Shown: in pieces, positions 1-7,567 of the stretch
Layout: each line of letters opens with the position of its first letter
Position numbering within the stretch: the first letter of the stretch is position 1
NCBI RefSeq assembly: GCF_000372405.1
Contig: NZ_AQVC01000003.1
Location: 1-44,310, forward strand
Direction of reading: 5' to 3'
Source: Porphyromonas somerae DSM 23386
GTDB lineage: Bacteria > Bacteroidota > Bacteroidia > Bacteroidales > Porphyromonadaceae
Length of the DNA stretch: 44,310 nucleotides
The notes under the pieces: generated by a model
What the model was told of the DNA's origin: nothing
Databases searched by the model: none
Seen by the model: the letters and a program-made list of their open reading frames with translations, nothing else
Program-made: the position numbers and the translations under genes

Positions 1-164
1 GGGATCACCTTACAATCCCCTGGCCATTGGCCTAAGAGCCGTGACTAGGGGTAGGGGTTAGTCTGTCCTCTCCGGTTTTATTCAATCTCTTGTGAGTCGG
101 ATCATCTTATTCAGGACAAAAAAAAGGTATCTCTAAGCACCTCCTTAAACCTTCCACCTATGAG
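1..164. other. Non-coding left edge, nothing recognised
   Basis: No convincing gene is seen. The reading frames open at the left edge stop within about 60 bases, so at most the last 20 codons of an upstream gene could be present, and none of the short peptides is recognisable. No tRNA or rRNA segment is visible. The stretch ends where the first palindromic repeat element begins. Confidence 0.5.
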
Positions 165-289
165 GAGACTGTTGCACGAAGGCGATCTGCTGCGTTGCTT
201 TCGGAATTCGGGCCTCGGTCACGTACGTAAGTACGCTCCCTTCGTCCTCATCCTCAGCGCCTTGCATCTCATCCCTCGTGCAAAGTCTC
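165..289. repeat. Dispersed hairpin element family A, copy 1
   Basis: A 125 bp intergenic element with complementary ends: GAGACTGTTGCACGA at the left and TCGTGCAAAGTCTC at the right. The core carries GCGTTGCTTTCGG, a small CGTAC/GTACG stem near 221-234 and TCAGCGCCTTGCATCTCATC (253-272). The same core recurs at 21047-21168 and 38734-38858. The element resembles a REP- or MITE-like sequence. It has no coding capacity and its function is unknown. Confidence 0.85.
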
Positions 290-290
290 A

Positions 291-311
291 GCACATTTGA
301 AGCAAATGTGC
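291..311. other. Perfect 9-bp inverted repeat
   Basis: GCACATTTG (291-299) and CAAATGTGC (303-311) are perfect reverse complements around the loop AAG. The hairpin sits directly behind repeat element A copy 1. There is no T-tract after it, so it is not a standard intrinsic terminator. Confidence 0.6.
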
Positions 312-344
312 GAGGATGGCACTTTGTGCAACATTCTCATGAGA

Positions 345-440
345 GCAAAAACTGAGTTGCAACTAAGCATTTGCTTTGTTGCAACTCGCCATTTGCTTAG
401 TTGCAACTCGTCGATCGCTTAGTTGCAACTCAGTTTTCGC
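345..440. repeat. Four-box 22-bp palindromic repeat family B, copy 1
   Basis: Four GTTGCAAC boxes start at 356, 378, 400 and 422, exactly 22 bp apart. The 24-nt ends (345-368 and 417-440) are reverse complements with one mismatch, and each carries an A- or T-tract at its outer edge. The same design recurs at 13415-13512 and 23544-23639. It could be a non-autonomous mobile element containing a minisatellite, a bidirectional terminator, or a protein-binding array. Confidence 0.85.
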
Positions 441-583
441 CCTACTATATAGCAGGTGTTTCGGGGTTGGCCAATGCTGGGTGCTTTGTCGGACAGGTCG
501 GACAGGTCGGACGCTGTGATAGATGGATGGGTGGTGACTGTGGCTGGTCACCTATCTTTTTAATTGGGAGGGGTGGGGGGTGG

Positions 584-1480
584 CTAGATATTGGCGTAGA
601 TGCTGAGGGTCTCGAGTGGGACGTTGCCGAGCTCTGAGGCGACTTGGGAGTAGTTGCTCTCTGGGGTGGTGAGGATACGGTCGCAGTGCGAAAGGGCGAG
701 TAGCTCGCCGAGGGATTGTATTACTCCTTTCAGTGTGTCGGGGTCGGCAACGCTGTGGGGTACATAGACGCGCTCTCTAAAGATGGTGGCGAGCCGCTCA
801 CGCTCATCTTTGGAGGTGGTGGCGATGTAGAAGTTGGTCTCTCTATCGGCCTCTATCATCTCTTGCATCCGCTTGATGAATAGTTCGATGGGGCATTCGT
901 TGAACGTGGAGCGGGAGTTGGCTCTTCGATTGATATGCACTCCTACCACGCTATTTTTCCAGCTTGCCATAATGGAGAGTACCACGTTATTGACCTCCAC
1001 GGTCGATTCTAGCACATCGTACATTCCGTAATAATTGCCGAAGCTCTGGTCTGTGGCAATCAGCAGGGACTTCTCTCCATCTTTGAGAAGAGCCTCTAGC
1101 TCATCTCGGTCGCGTGAGATCATCCGTGCGAGATGACTGCCAAAGAGTACTCTATCGTACCTCAGTGATACGATGGGGTAGGAGAAGTATAGGTTATTGA
1201 TCATGGGTGGCATATTTAGTAGCGTATCCCATGTTTCAGAGGCTCTCAAAGTGATCTCCTTCGTGGCTAGTCTGGGGACAAGGGTGAAAAGTCGGTCTGT
1301 GGAGACCGGCATCTCTTCGTCGGTATGCCAAATGATCTCGAGAGGGCGGTGATACTTCTCTGCCAAGTAAATCATCGAAGCCACCGTCCGTACTCTACTT
1401 GCTACTCCTCCCATGGGCACTAGTGTAATGCCCTTTGCCTGTAGCTTGCTCTCCTCTTGCTTCTCTACTACCTCACTCAT
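584..1480 (-). CDS. Fucosyltransferase-like glycosyltransferase
   Basis: A 298-residue soluble protein with no signal peptide. The N-terminal MGGVASRVR followed by an alpha-helical stretch resembles the G-x-G-N-R-[LM]-R phosphate-binding start of NodZ/GT23 and O-fucosyltransferase-fold enzymes. A mid-protein HINRRANSRS matches their HxRRxD-type donor-binding motif, and a C-terminal TTPESNYSQVASEL matches the usual S/T-x-S/E-x-x-S helix. Expected role: cytoplasmic transfer of a sugar, probably fucose, onto a surface glycan. The start overlaps the end of the flippase gene by 8 bp, so the two are probably translationally coupled, which supports a role in polysaccharide or glycoprotein assembly. 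Fold-level assignment is fairly good; donor and acceptor are inferred. Confidence 0.7.
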   Translation of the reverse strand: MSEVVEKQEESKLQAKGITLVPMGGVASRVRTVASMIYLAEKYHRPLEIIWHTDEEMPVSTDRLFTLVPRLATKEITLRASETWDTLLNMPPMINNLYFSYPIVSLRYDRVLFGSHLARMISRDRDELEALLKDGEKSLLIATDQSFGNYYGMYDVLESTVEVNNVVLSIMASWKNSVVGVHINRRANSRSTFNECPIELFIKRMQEMIEADRETNFYIATTSKDERERLATIFRERVYVPHSVADPDTLKGVIQSLGELLALSHCDRILTTPESNYSQVASELGNVPLETLSIYANI

Positions 1481-2993
1481 CGCTTACTCTCCTTTTTTTC
1501 TTAGTCCAAAATTCCATGATTAGCTCCTTTACCTGTGCCTCGAGACCTCTAAATGTCTCTAGCCTACGCATGAGCCACCAGCCAAATATACCAATTACCA
1601 ACGACCTCCACACACTATCGAGCAACGGATGCCCTGCGTGGGGGAGTAGATAATTGACCAACATCAATAGCCCAAAGAGAGCTACAATCCGCACCAGCTC
1701 TCTACTAATCGGGGTGATTTGCAGCTTTCGCCAAAGCACCAATTGCTGAAAGGTATAGCTCACCCCAAAGGTAATCATCGTAGCCACAGCGGCTCCGACC
1801 ATTCCCCAGAGCTCAATCAGGTAGAGATTGAGCAGGATGGTGACTACTACCACTATTATGGTGTAGGCGAGGGTCCAGAAGTAGTACTTGGAGTACCTCA
1901 GTATGCCATTGCCGAAGCTAAAGGCGAGGTCGATTAATTTCCCCAACCCCAAAAATAGCACCACTCCTTTGCCGAGTGCATAGGTTTCGCCATTGGGAAT
2001 GAGCCAAAAGAGCAGGTCGATATTGACCCAAATCGCCAGTAGTAGCAATGCCCCTACCAATAGCTGATAGCACGATACTCGGCGATAGAGCTGATTGAGC
2101 CGAGCGGTATCGCCACTGTGAATCGCCTCTGAGGCAAAGGGCGACGACATGGCACTGAGCGAGCGTGAGGGCATCTCAATTACCGCCACCACATAAAAGG
2201 CGATGGTGTAGATACCGGCTGATGCCATCCCGAGTTCGGCAGAGACCATAAAGAGGTCGAGGCGCTGCACGATGCTGCTGCCCATAGCACTCAGGAGTGT
2301 GAAGAGGGTGTAGCGTCGGAAGTCTCTCCGCACGTCGGGAGTGATGGGTTCGATAGGTGCGCTAAGTGCCTGAGGCGATATCCGTAGGCTGTAGAAGAGG
2401 GTGACACACATCATTACTCCATAGGAGAGTACAAAGGCGATCACAAAGAGGTCGAAGTCGATCCAGCCGATCCCATAAGCGATGTATGCCACGAGTAGCA
2501 GGAGCCGGAGCAGTACTTCGCGGCTCACTTTGGGCAATACTATACGCTGCCTTAGGCTACAGTAAACCTCGAGTAGGGTTTGGTAAAGGATGAAGAGCAC
2601 CAGTGGCAGGACCATATAATAGTACCGCTGGAAGAGGTCTTCTTCCCCTCCTTTAGGGGAGAAGTAGGCGACCAGGGGCTCTTTGAATAGGAGGTAGGCA
2701 CCGCCAAATATCAATAATCCTAGGAGTGGAATGGTGAGTAGCAGACGAAAGAAACCCCTATCTCGTCCATCATCTGTACGAAAATAGGGGTAATAGCGAA
2801 TGCTGGAGCTATTGGTTGCCAAAAGGGCATAGCCCGAAACCAAAGTGGCGGCTTCGACCAACACCCTTGTGAGACCAATCTCCTCGGGGGTTAGTAGGCG
2901 GGTGATGACAAAGAAGGTGCTTAGGAAGCCGATCCCCGCACCGATTAAATTGGTGAGGGTACCTTTGAAGCTCTGCCTAAATACCACGTTCAT
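1473..2993 (-). CDS. MOP-superfamily polysaccharide flippase (Wzx/PST-like)
   Basis: A 506-residue integral membrane protein with about 12 to 14 hydrophobic segments spread over its length. The opening has a polar N-terminus followed by GTLTNLIGAGIGFLSTFFVI and LTPEEIGLTRVLVEAA, typical of lipopolysaccharide or O-antigen flippases of the polysaccharide transporter family. These proteins move lipid-linked oligosaccharides across the inner membrane. It lies 32 bp downstream of gldH and overlaps the glycosyltransferase by 8 bp, so the four minus-strand genes probably form one transcript. The C-terminal tail is basic (WTKKKRR). The substrate cannot be told from the sequence. Confidence 0.85.
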   Translation of the reverse strand: MNVVFRQSFKGTLTNLIGAGIGFLSTFFVITRLLTPEEIGLTRVLVEAATLVSGYALLATNSSSIRYYPYFRTDDGRDRGFFRLLLTIPLLGLLIFGGAYLLFKEPLVAYFSPKGGEEDLFQRYYYMVLPLVLFILYQTLLEVYCSLRQRIVLPKVSREVLLRLLLLVAYIAYGIGWIDFDLFVIAFVLSYGVMMCVTLFYSLRISPQALSAPIEPITPDVRRDFRRYTLFTLLSAMGSSIVQRLDLFMVSAELGMASAGIYTIAFYVVAVIEMPSRSLSAMSSPFASEAIHSGDTARLNQLYRRVSCYQLLVGALLLLAIWVNIDLLFWLIPNGETYALGKGVVLFLGLGKLIDLAFSFGNGILRYSKYYFWTLAYTIIVVVVTILLNLYLIELWGMVGAAVATMITFGVSYTFQQLVLWRKLQITPISRELVRIVALFGLLMLVNYLLPHAGHPLLDSVWRSLVIGIFGWWLMRRLETFRGLEAQVKELIMEFWTKKKRRVSDE

Positions 2994-3025
2994 ACCGCTT
3001 GCCTATGCCTTAAGTCGCTCGTGAA

Positions 3026-3514
3026 TTATTCTCGAGGGGTCATTGTGAGCCCTACCTCTACCACTCCTTTGACAATGGAGTCGGTGGAGAGTTGCCGGAC
3101 GCTGTAGGTGTAAACCCCTTGCTCGGGGTACTGCACGCCTTCCTCTATCCGAAGGCTCTGCTCGTAGATCGCAAAACCTCCACTCCTTAGCCGAAGGTGA
3201 GATAAGGGCACATTGACCACTCGTGTGGTGAAGTGCCGAGAGGGGGTCTCGAAAGCAACCCCTATCGGTAGCTGCTGGTATCGGATGTCGCGCTTCAGGC
3301 GTAGGACGAGGTCTACATCATACAATTGTGTACTATCGAGGTCGCTTGTGCTGAAGAATATTTCCTGATCTTGTGACCACGCCTCATTGGGAAGCTGCTC
3401 AAAATAGTGGTACCGAGGTTCGTTGGGTTTACAGCCAACGCTGACCACTATCCAAAGCACTATCCATGCCACTTGGACTACAAGTTTGGCACTCGCCATA
3501 CCACCACCTTTCAT
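3026..3514 (-). CDS. gldH: Gliding motility-type lipoprotein GldH
   Basis: A 162-residue lipoprotein. A hydrophobic signal segment ends in the lipobox VSVGC, followed by a polar mature part containing YHYFEQLPNEAW and then beta-strand-rich sequence (LVLRLKRDIRYQQLPIGV), matching the GldH family. GldH is required for gliding in Flavobacterium. It is also kept in non-gliding Porphyromonas-type species, where Gld/Por proteins relate to type IX secretion, though GldH itself is not clearly a core T9SS part. The start at 3514 gives MKGGGMASAK; an internal ATG at 3499 is a plausible alternative and also leaves a valid signal peptide. It lies 28 bp behind the PSP1 gene, a common pairing in Bacteroidota. 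Confidence 0.85.
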   Translation of the reverse strand: MKGGGMASAKLVVQVAWIVLWIVVSVGCKPNEPRYHYFEQLPNEAWSQDQEIFFSTSDLDSTQLYDVDLVLRLKRDIRYQQLPIGVAFETPSRHFTTRVVNVPLSHLRLRSGGFAIYEQSLRIEEGVQYPEQGVYTYSVRQLSTDSIVKGVVEVGLTMTPRE

Positions 3515-3542
3515 ATCCCCTTTGGCAGCTCTGCTTACCTAC

Positions 3543-4871
3543 TTAGTCCGATGGATTCCCGTCACGATTGTTGCGACCTCTTCGGTCCCGCCTATTTCGT
3601 GCGGTGCCCTCAGAGGCTTGAGCTTGAGGCTGGCGGTTGTTATTCCGCCTACGGCGCCGTCTGTTGCCACCCTCCTTAGCGGGGCTGGTGCTCTGTGCGT
3701 TGGGAGCTGCTTGCTTCTCTCTATTTTTCTGCCTTCGGTTATTGCCCTTGCTCCGCCTCTGTCTGCGCTCTTTTCGCTCGTCGTCAAAGCGGTTCATGCT
3801 ACTCTGCAGTAGGAGGTCGTTTTGCGTTTCCTCTACGGTCGCCTTAGGTGCTAGCTCCTCATCGCCTTGGAGGTTGTAGGGTAGCTTGCCCGCTTTATTC
3901 TGTGCGATAATCTCATGGGCTCGCTCCTTGGAGATGGTGATGGGCTCAGAGACCTCTCGATGGTCACGTGCCTTTGGCACGTAGGTGAGCTGACCTGCTA
4001 GGATGTCGGCTTTCATAAATCGATAGTCGCCAACGGAGGTTCGTAGCTCTATGGAACGGTGGGGGAGCTGCTGCTGTGCCTCGAGGTAGGTGTCGGCCTC
4101 GAAATTAAGGCAACACTTGAGCTTGGCACACTGACCTGCTAGCTTTTGGGGATTGAGGGATAGATCTTGCAGACGAGCAGCATTGGTGCCTACAGATACA
4201 AAACTAGTCATCCAGCCTGAGCAACATAGCTGTCGACCACAAGGGCCCAATCCTCCGATCCTTCCCGCCTCTTGTCGAGCTCCGATCTGCTTCATCTCCA
4301 CACGGATATGAAAGGCCTCTGCCAGCTTTCGGATCAATTGACGGAAGTCTACTCGCCCCTCGGCGATGTAGTAGAAGATGGCCTTTTGCCCATCTCCCTG
4401 ATACTCTACATCGCCTATCTTCATCTCTAGACCAAGGGCGTCGGCGATCTGGCGACTGCGGATCATTGTCTCTTGTTCTAGGGCTTTGACCTCGTAATAC
4501 CGCTCCATATCTGAGGGCTTGGCAATACGATAGATGCGGCGTGGCTCGCCATTGGGGTGGCGGTAGTTGACCTTCGCCATCTGCTTTTGTACCAACTTTC
4601 CGGTCAGCGTTACCTCTCCAATGTCGTGGCCGGGAAACGCCTCTACCGCAACCATATCCCCCTTGTGGAGGTCTAGTGCCAGGCTATTGAGGAAGTATCC
4701 CTTGCGTGTATTCTTGAATTGCACCTCTACAAACTCCTCGCTATTGCACCCCTCTGGGAGATCGCGGAGGTAGTCGGAGACGCTAAGTTTCTTTTTGCGG
4801 TTGGCAGCAAACCCTTCGGCTCTAGGCGAGGAGTAGTGTGTACCAATATTATTGATATCTTCTTGGATCAT
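3543..4871 (-). CDS. PSP1-domain protein, RicT/YaaT-like
   Basis: A 442-residue cytoplasmic protein. Residues about 45-265 form the PSP1 domain, with the cysteine-rich GPCGRQLCCSGW (C211, C216, C217) and a second cluster GQCAKLKCC (C248, C253, C254). In Bacillus the related RicT (YaaT) binds an Fe-S cluster with its partners and affects RNA maturation through RNase Y. The role in Bacteroidota is not established. Residues from about 365 onward form a highly basic, Arg/Asn-rich low-complexity tail, not present in the Bacillus protein as I know it, which could bind RNA. It is first gene of the probable PSP1-gldH-flippase-glycosyltransferase operon, with a good promoter match at 4901-4931. Confidence 0.85.
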   Translation of the reverse strand: MIQEDINNIGTHYSSPRAEGFAANRKKKLSVSDYLRDLPEGCNSEEFVEVQFKNTRKGYFLNSLALDLHKGDMVAVEAFPGHDIGEVTLTGKLVQKQMAKVNYRHPNGEPRRIYRIAKPSDMERYYEVKALEQETMIRSRQIADALGLEMKIGDVEYQGDGQKAIFYYIAEGRVDFRQLIRKLAEAFHIRVEMKQIGARQEAGRIGGLGPCGRQLCCSGWMTSFVSVGTNAARLQDLSLNPQKLAGQCAKLKCCLNFEADTYLEAQQQLPHRSIELRTSVGDYRFMKADILAGQLTYVPKARDHREVSEPITISKERAHEIIAQNKAGKLPYNLQGDEELAPKATVEETQNDLLLQSSMNRFDDERKERRQRRSKGNNRRQKNREKQAAPNAQSTSPAKEGGNRRRRRRNNNRQPQAQASEGTARNRRDRRGRNNRDGNPSD

Positions 4872-4880
4872 TACTTATTC

Positions 4881-4898
4881 GATATTATATACAATATC
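4881..4898. promoter_or_regulatory. Near-perfect palindrome at the PSP1 transcription start
   Basis: GATATT (4881-4886) and AATATC (4893-4898) are reverse complements around the 6-bp ATATAC. The 18-bp dyad falls where the transcript from the upstream -7 box would start, so it could be an operator or a 5' hairpin. The sequence is AT-rich, so chance is possible. Confidence 0.35.
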
Positions 4899-4900
4899 TA

Positions 4901-4931
4901 CAAAGTTACCTTTTTCCAGAGATTTCTACAA
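4901..4931 (-). promoter_or_regulatory. Bacteroidota-type promoter of the PSP1-gldH operon
   Basis: On the minus strand, TAACTTTG (rc of 4901-4908) matches the -7 consensus TAnnTTTG. A TTG (rc of 4929-4931) lies 20 bp upstream, within the usual 19-21 bp spacing for the -33 element. Transcription would start near 4894, about 23 bases before the start codon at 4871. Confidence 0.55.
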
Positions 4932-4995
4932 GTTGAAGAAAATGCCGATCTTGGCTCTCTCAATGTATCTAGACCTTACTAGCTACATTATAAGT

Positions 4996-7374
4996 CTATT
5001 TGGATGGTACTCCGAAGTTGACTCGATAAGTGATCATTGGGAAGAAGGTGAAATGGTATTGTGTAACGTACCTCTGCCTATCGACATCATACATCTTGGC
5101 AGCAACGTTTTTGCGATTGGTGATATTGACAAGATCGATTCCCCACTCTTGCGTAGCCTTTGGCCCGTAGAGACGGAGCCCAAATCGAGTATCTATGCGT
5201 AGATATGCGGAGAGCTGGTGTGCCATCCACTGGTCTCTTTGGTAGATAATTTTATGCTGTGCAATAGACTTGGCTTCGTCCACTGGCGTATACCGAAGTC
5301 CCCCTGCTAGAGCCACCTGTGGAGCAGCGAATAGCGTCCATTTCTTATTGAAGGGATGTTCAATGCCACCAGTGATATTAAGGATGTACTTTCCATCAAA
5401 TGCCGTGCTGAACTCCTGTTGAAGAATGGGGTCGGTGTAGAGCGAACGGTATAGCGTCCCAGAGATGAGTAAGAAGTAATTGTGGCTAAAATACTTCTCA
5501 AGAGTCAGCTCCACACCATAGTTTCGTCCTTTGCCAATATTCTTAAGTCCAGGGATCCGCTCCATATTATTCTCCCCAGCTCCATAATTAAGTAAAGAGG
5601 TGCCATAGGCATGGTCCTCTGTAGGTATCTCAAAGTGGCTTTGATAGTAGAGCTCAGACTTCAATCTCCAATCACTATTCCACTGATAGTTATAGGATAG
5701 GTTGATGTGCCAACTTTTAGAGAAGCCTAGGTTGTGGCTAGAGGGATCAAGCTCTCCCATACTATCTTTCACGAAAAAGAATGTATGGGGTGGTAGCTGA
5801 GCATACAGCCCCCCTGATAGCCCGAGTGTGTGCTGAGAGCCTATCCGGTATTCAAGTCCTGCACGGGGCTCTACTGAGTAGCTGCCATTAAGTGGTAGGT
5901 ACATATTATGTAACCCTATAGTACTTGATACTCTCTCTGAAAAAAGGTGCTGATATTGTGCATACGCTCTTATGAGACCAAAGCCTGACCGCAGGTCATT
6001 GAGGGGAAAGGGGTACTCTGAGGAGAGGTTGTAAGCATTGAGGAGATAATAGTCGAGTACTAGCCCGGCGTAGATTTGGTCACGCTGTGATCTGAAACGG
6101 TGGTGTATATCGGCTGTCACTGAAAGCTTATGCTCTCGGCTTCTATCTAGGTAAATCATTTTCCAATCACTCGTTTTAGGGAGCATTACCGTATCTACCT
6201 TCATATCAACCTTATTGTAGTTCCATGAGAGTGTTGCTTTGAGGTCGGTCTGCGGGCTAAGTTGCCCTTGGTAGGTTAGCCCGACCATTGCCAGTTGGCT
6301 CCTTAGCTTTATTAGTTGGTCAAAGCTAGTCTCCTCCACCTCTACCGTCGATCCAGAGTTAAGATTACTCAATTGAATATCTATTCCGCTTGTCCCCATC
6401 AATGCGATGAGCGATAATTGATGCTCGTCATTTAGTTGCCAATGGAGTTTTGTGGTGAGGTCTTGATACTTGGGTACCGTGGGCATCTCTTTGTTAAATA
6501 GCTTCATAGCGTAGCTCATGAGTTCTGGTATCGAATACCTATATGAGGCAATGTAAGTAAGCTTCTTCTTGTCAATAGGACCTTCGCTCATCAATTCCAG
6601 ACCATTGTAACCCATTTGAAAGCGCATCTGATGCTGGCGTGGGTTCCCTTTTCGAAGATTGAGATCAAAGATGGCTGCTAGGGCATTTCCCTGTAATGCT
6701 TGCCACCCACCCATAATAAAATCGGAATTGGTCACTAAGTTCATATTGAGTGCTGTTACCTGCCCTGCCGTCATACCAATACCTGCATTGAAGTGGTTGG
6801 GATTAGGGATCTCAATACCATCCATACGATATTGTACTCCCAAAGGCGAATTACCGCGAACTACTATTTCATTTCGTGAGTCATTGATAGGCATCACACC
6901 AGCAAAGCTTCGTACCATACGTGCTGGATCTCCCAACGTCCCCGCATAGCGGTCAGCCTCCTCTACGCTAAAGCTACGAGCACCAGCATAGAGCAGTGGC
7001 TGAATGGGGCGGCTTTTATCGTGGATTCGGACAATTTCTACTCCGTCTAGTGTGTAGGAGGCAGGCTCCAGAGAGAGCTCTAGGTACTCCGATCGACCCA
7101 CGGTGAGGACGATCTCTATCTCTTTTGTTTCATATCCAATGCAGCTGACTCGGAGGTTATGTCGTCCTACAGGGGCAGTGATTGAAAACTTTCCATGGGC
7201 ATCTGTTGTTATTCCGATAGGAGGGTTCGTCCCCACCACGAATAGAGTGGCATCTGGAATGGTCTCTTTATTTGCCGTGCTGATAATCCTCCCAGTTATG
7301 GGAACCATTTGTGCAGATGCGTAAGTGAATAGTGCTATAAGTAGCAGACCAAGTAGAGCAATTCTTCTAAACAT
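4996..7374 (-). CDS. TonB-dependent outer membrane receptor
   Basis: A 792-residue receptor. A signal peptide ends at ASAQ (about residue 21). Residues 22-115 are a carboxypeptidase-regulatory-like domain (GRIISTANKETIPDATLFV, GKFSITAPVG). The plug (about 125-240) contains GDPARMVRSFAGV, DSRNEIVVRGNSPLGVQYR and NPNHFNAG, a pattern shared by a large Bacteroidota receptor family, and a long C-terminal beta-barrel follows. It would import a ligand through the outer membrane using TonB energy; the ligand is unknown. No partner lipoprotein lies next to it. It is divergent from copA over a 193 bp gap, so a metal link is possible but not shown. A TACATTTG -7 box lies 31 bases upstream of the start. 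Confidence 0.85.
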   Translation of the reverse strand: MFRRIALLGLLLIALFTYASAQMVPITGRIISTANKETIPDATLFVVGTNPPIGITTDAHGKFSITAPVGRHNLRVSCIGYETKEIEIVLTVGRSEYLELSLEPASYTLDGVEIVRIHDKSRPIQPLLYAGARSFSVEEADRYAGTLGDPARMVRSFAGVMPINDSRNEIVVRGNSPLGVQYRMDGIEIPNPNHFNAGIGMTAGQVTALNMNLVTNSDFIMGGWQALQGNALAAIFDLNLRKGNPRQHQMRFQMGYNGLELMSEGPIDKKKLTYIASYRYSIPELMSYAMKLFNKEMPTVPKYQDLTTKLHWQLNDEHQLSLIALMGTSGIDIQLSNLNSGSTVEVEETSFDQLIKLRSQLAMVGLTYQGQLSPQTDLKATLSWNYNKVDMKVDTVMLPKTSDWKMIYLDRSREHKLSVTADIHHRFRSQRDQIYAGLVLDYYLLNAYNLSSEYPFPLNDLRSGFGLIRAYAQYQHLFSERVSSTIGLHNMYLPLNGSYSVEPRAGLEYRIGSQHTLGLSGGLYAQLPPHTFFFVKDSMGELDPSSHNLGFSKSWHINLSYNYQWNSDWRLKSELYYQSHFEIPTEDHAYGTSLLNYGAGENNMERIPGLKNIGKGRNYGVELTLEKYFSHNYFLLISGTLYRSLYTDPILQQEFSTAFDGKYILNITGGIEHPFNKKWTLFAAPQVALAGGLRYTPVDEAKSIAQHKIIYQRDQWMAHQLSAYLRIDTRFGLRLYGPKATQEWGIDLVNITNRKNVAAKMYDVDRQRYVTQYHFTFFPMITYRVNFGVPSK

Positions 7375-7405
7375 ACACCTATTATTATTCGCTAATATCT
7401 GCCTG

Positions 7406-7413
7406 CAAATGTA
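7406..7413 (-). promoter_or_regulatory. -7 box upstream of TonB receptor
   Basis: CAAATGTA on the plus strand reads TACATTTG on the minus strand, a full match to TAnnTTTG. No TTG is found at exactly 19-21 bp upstream, so support rests on the -7 box and its position 31 bases before the start codon at 7374. Confidence 0.35.
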
Positions 7414-7567
7414 CTGTACTACTATTTCAATAGGTTAATATTGACGATACAATTCTGTTAATCTATTACTGTTATTGTGTCTGTTCAATATTACGAAGTA
7501 TGAGAATGCAAATGGATTGCGGGGAATTATCAGTAACTTGCAAGCGTAATCAAAAAAATAAAGAGAG

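Noticed and set aside
1-61. Possible 3' end of an upstream gene at the left edge
   Set aside because: One frame is open for about 20 codons to a stop near 61, but the peptide is too short to recognise and other frames are equally open.
165-289. Remnant of an insertion sequence
   Set aside because: No transposase fragment, no clear target duplication, and the three copies keep paired ends of different sequence, unlike IS ends.
345-440. CRISPR array suggested by regular 22-bp repeats
   Set aside because: Units are contiguous with only a few variable bases, have no 30-40 bp spacers, number exactly four, and recur at three loci with the same unit count. No cas genes are present.
401-637. 78-codon plus-strand frame
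   Set aside because: It starts inside repeat family B, runs through low-complexity sequence and overlaps the end of the glycosyltransferase gene. The product has no recognisable features.
4996-7374. SusC-type glycan receptor
   Set aside because: No SusD partner, TonB box pattern or glycan enzymes lie nearby, and the plug motifs fit a different receptor family.
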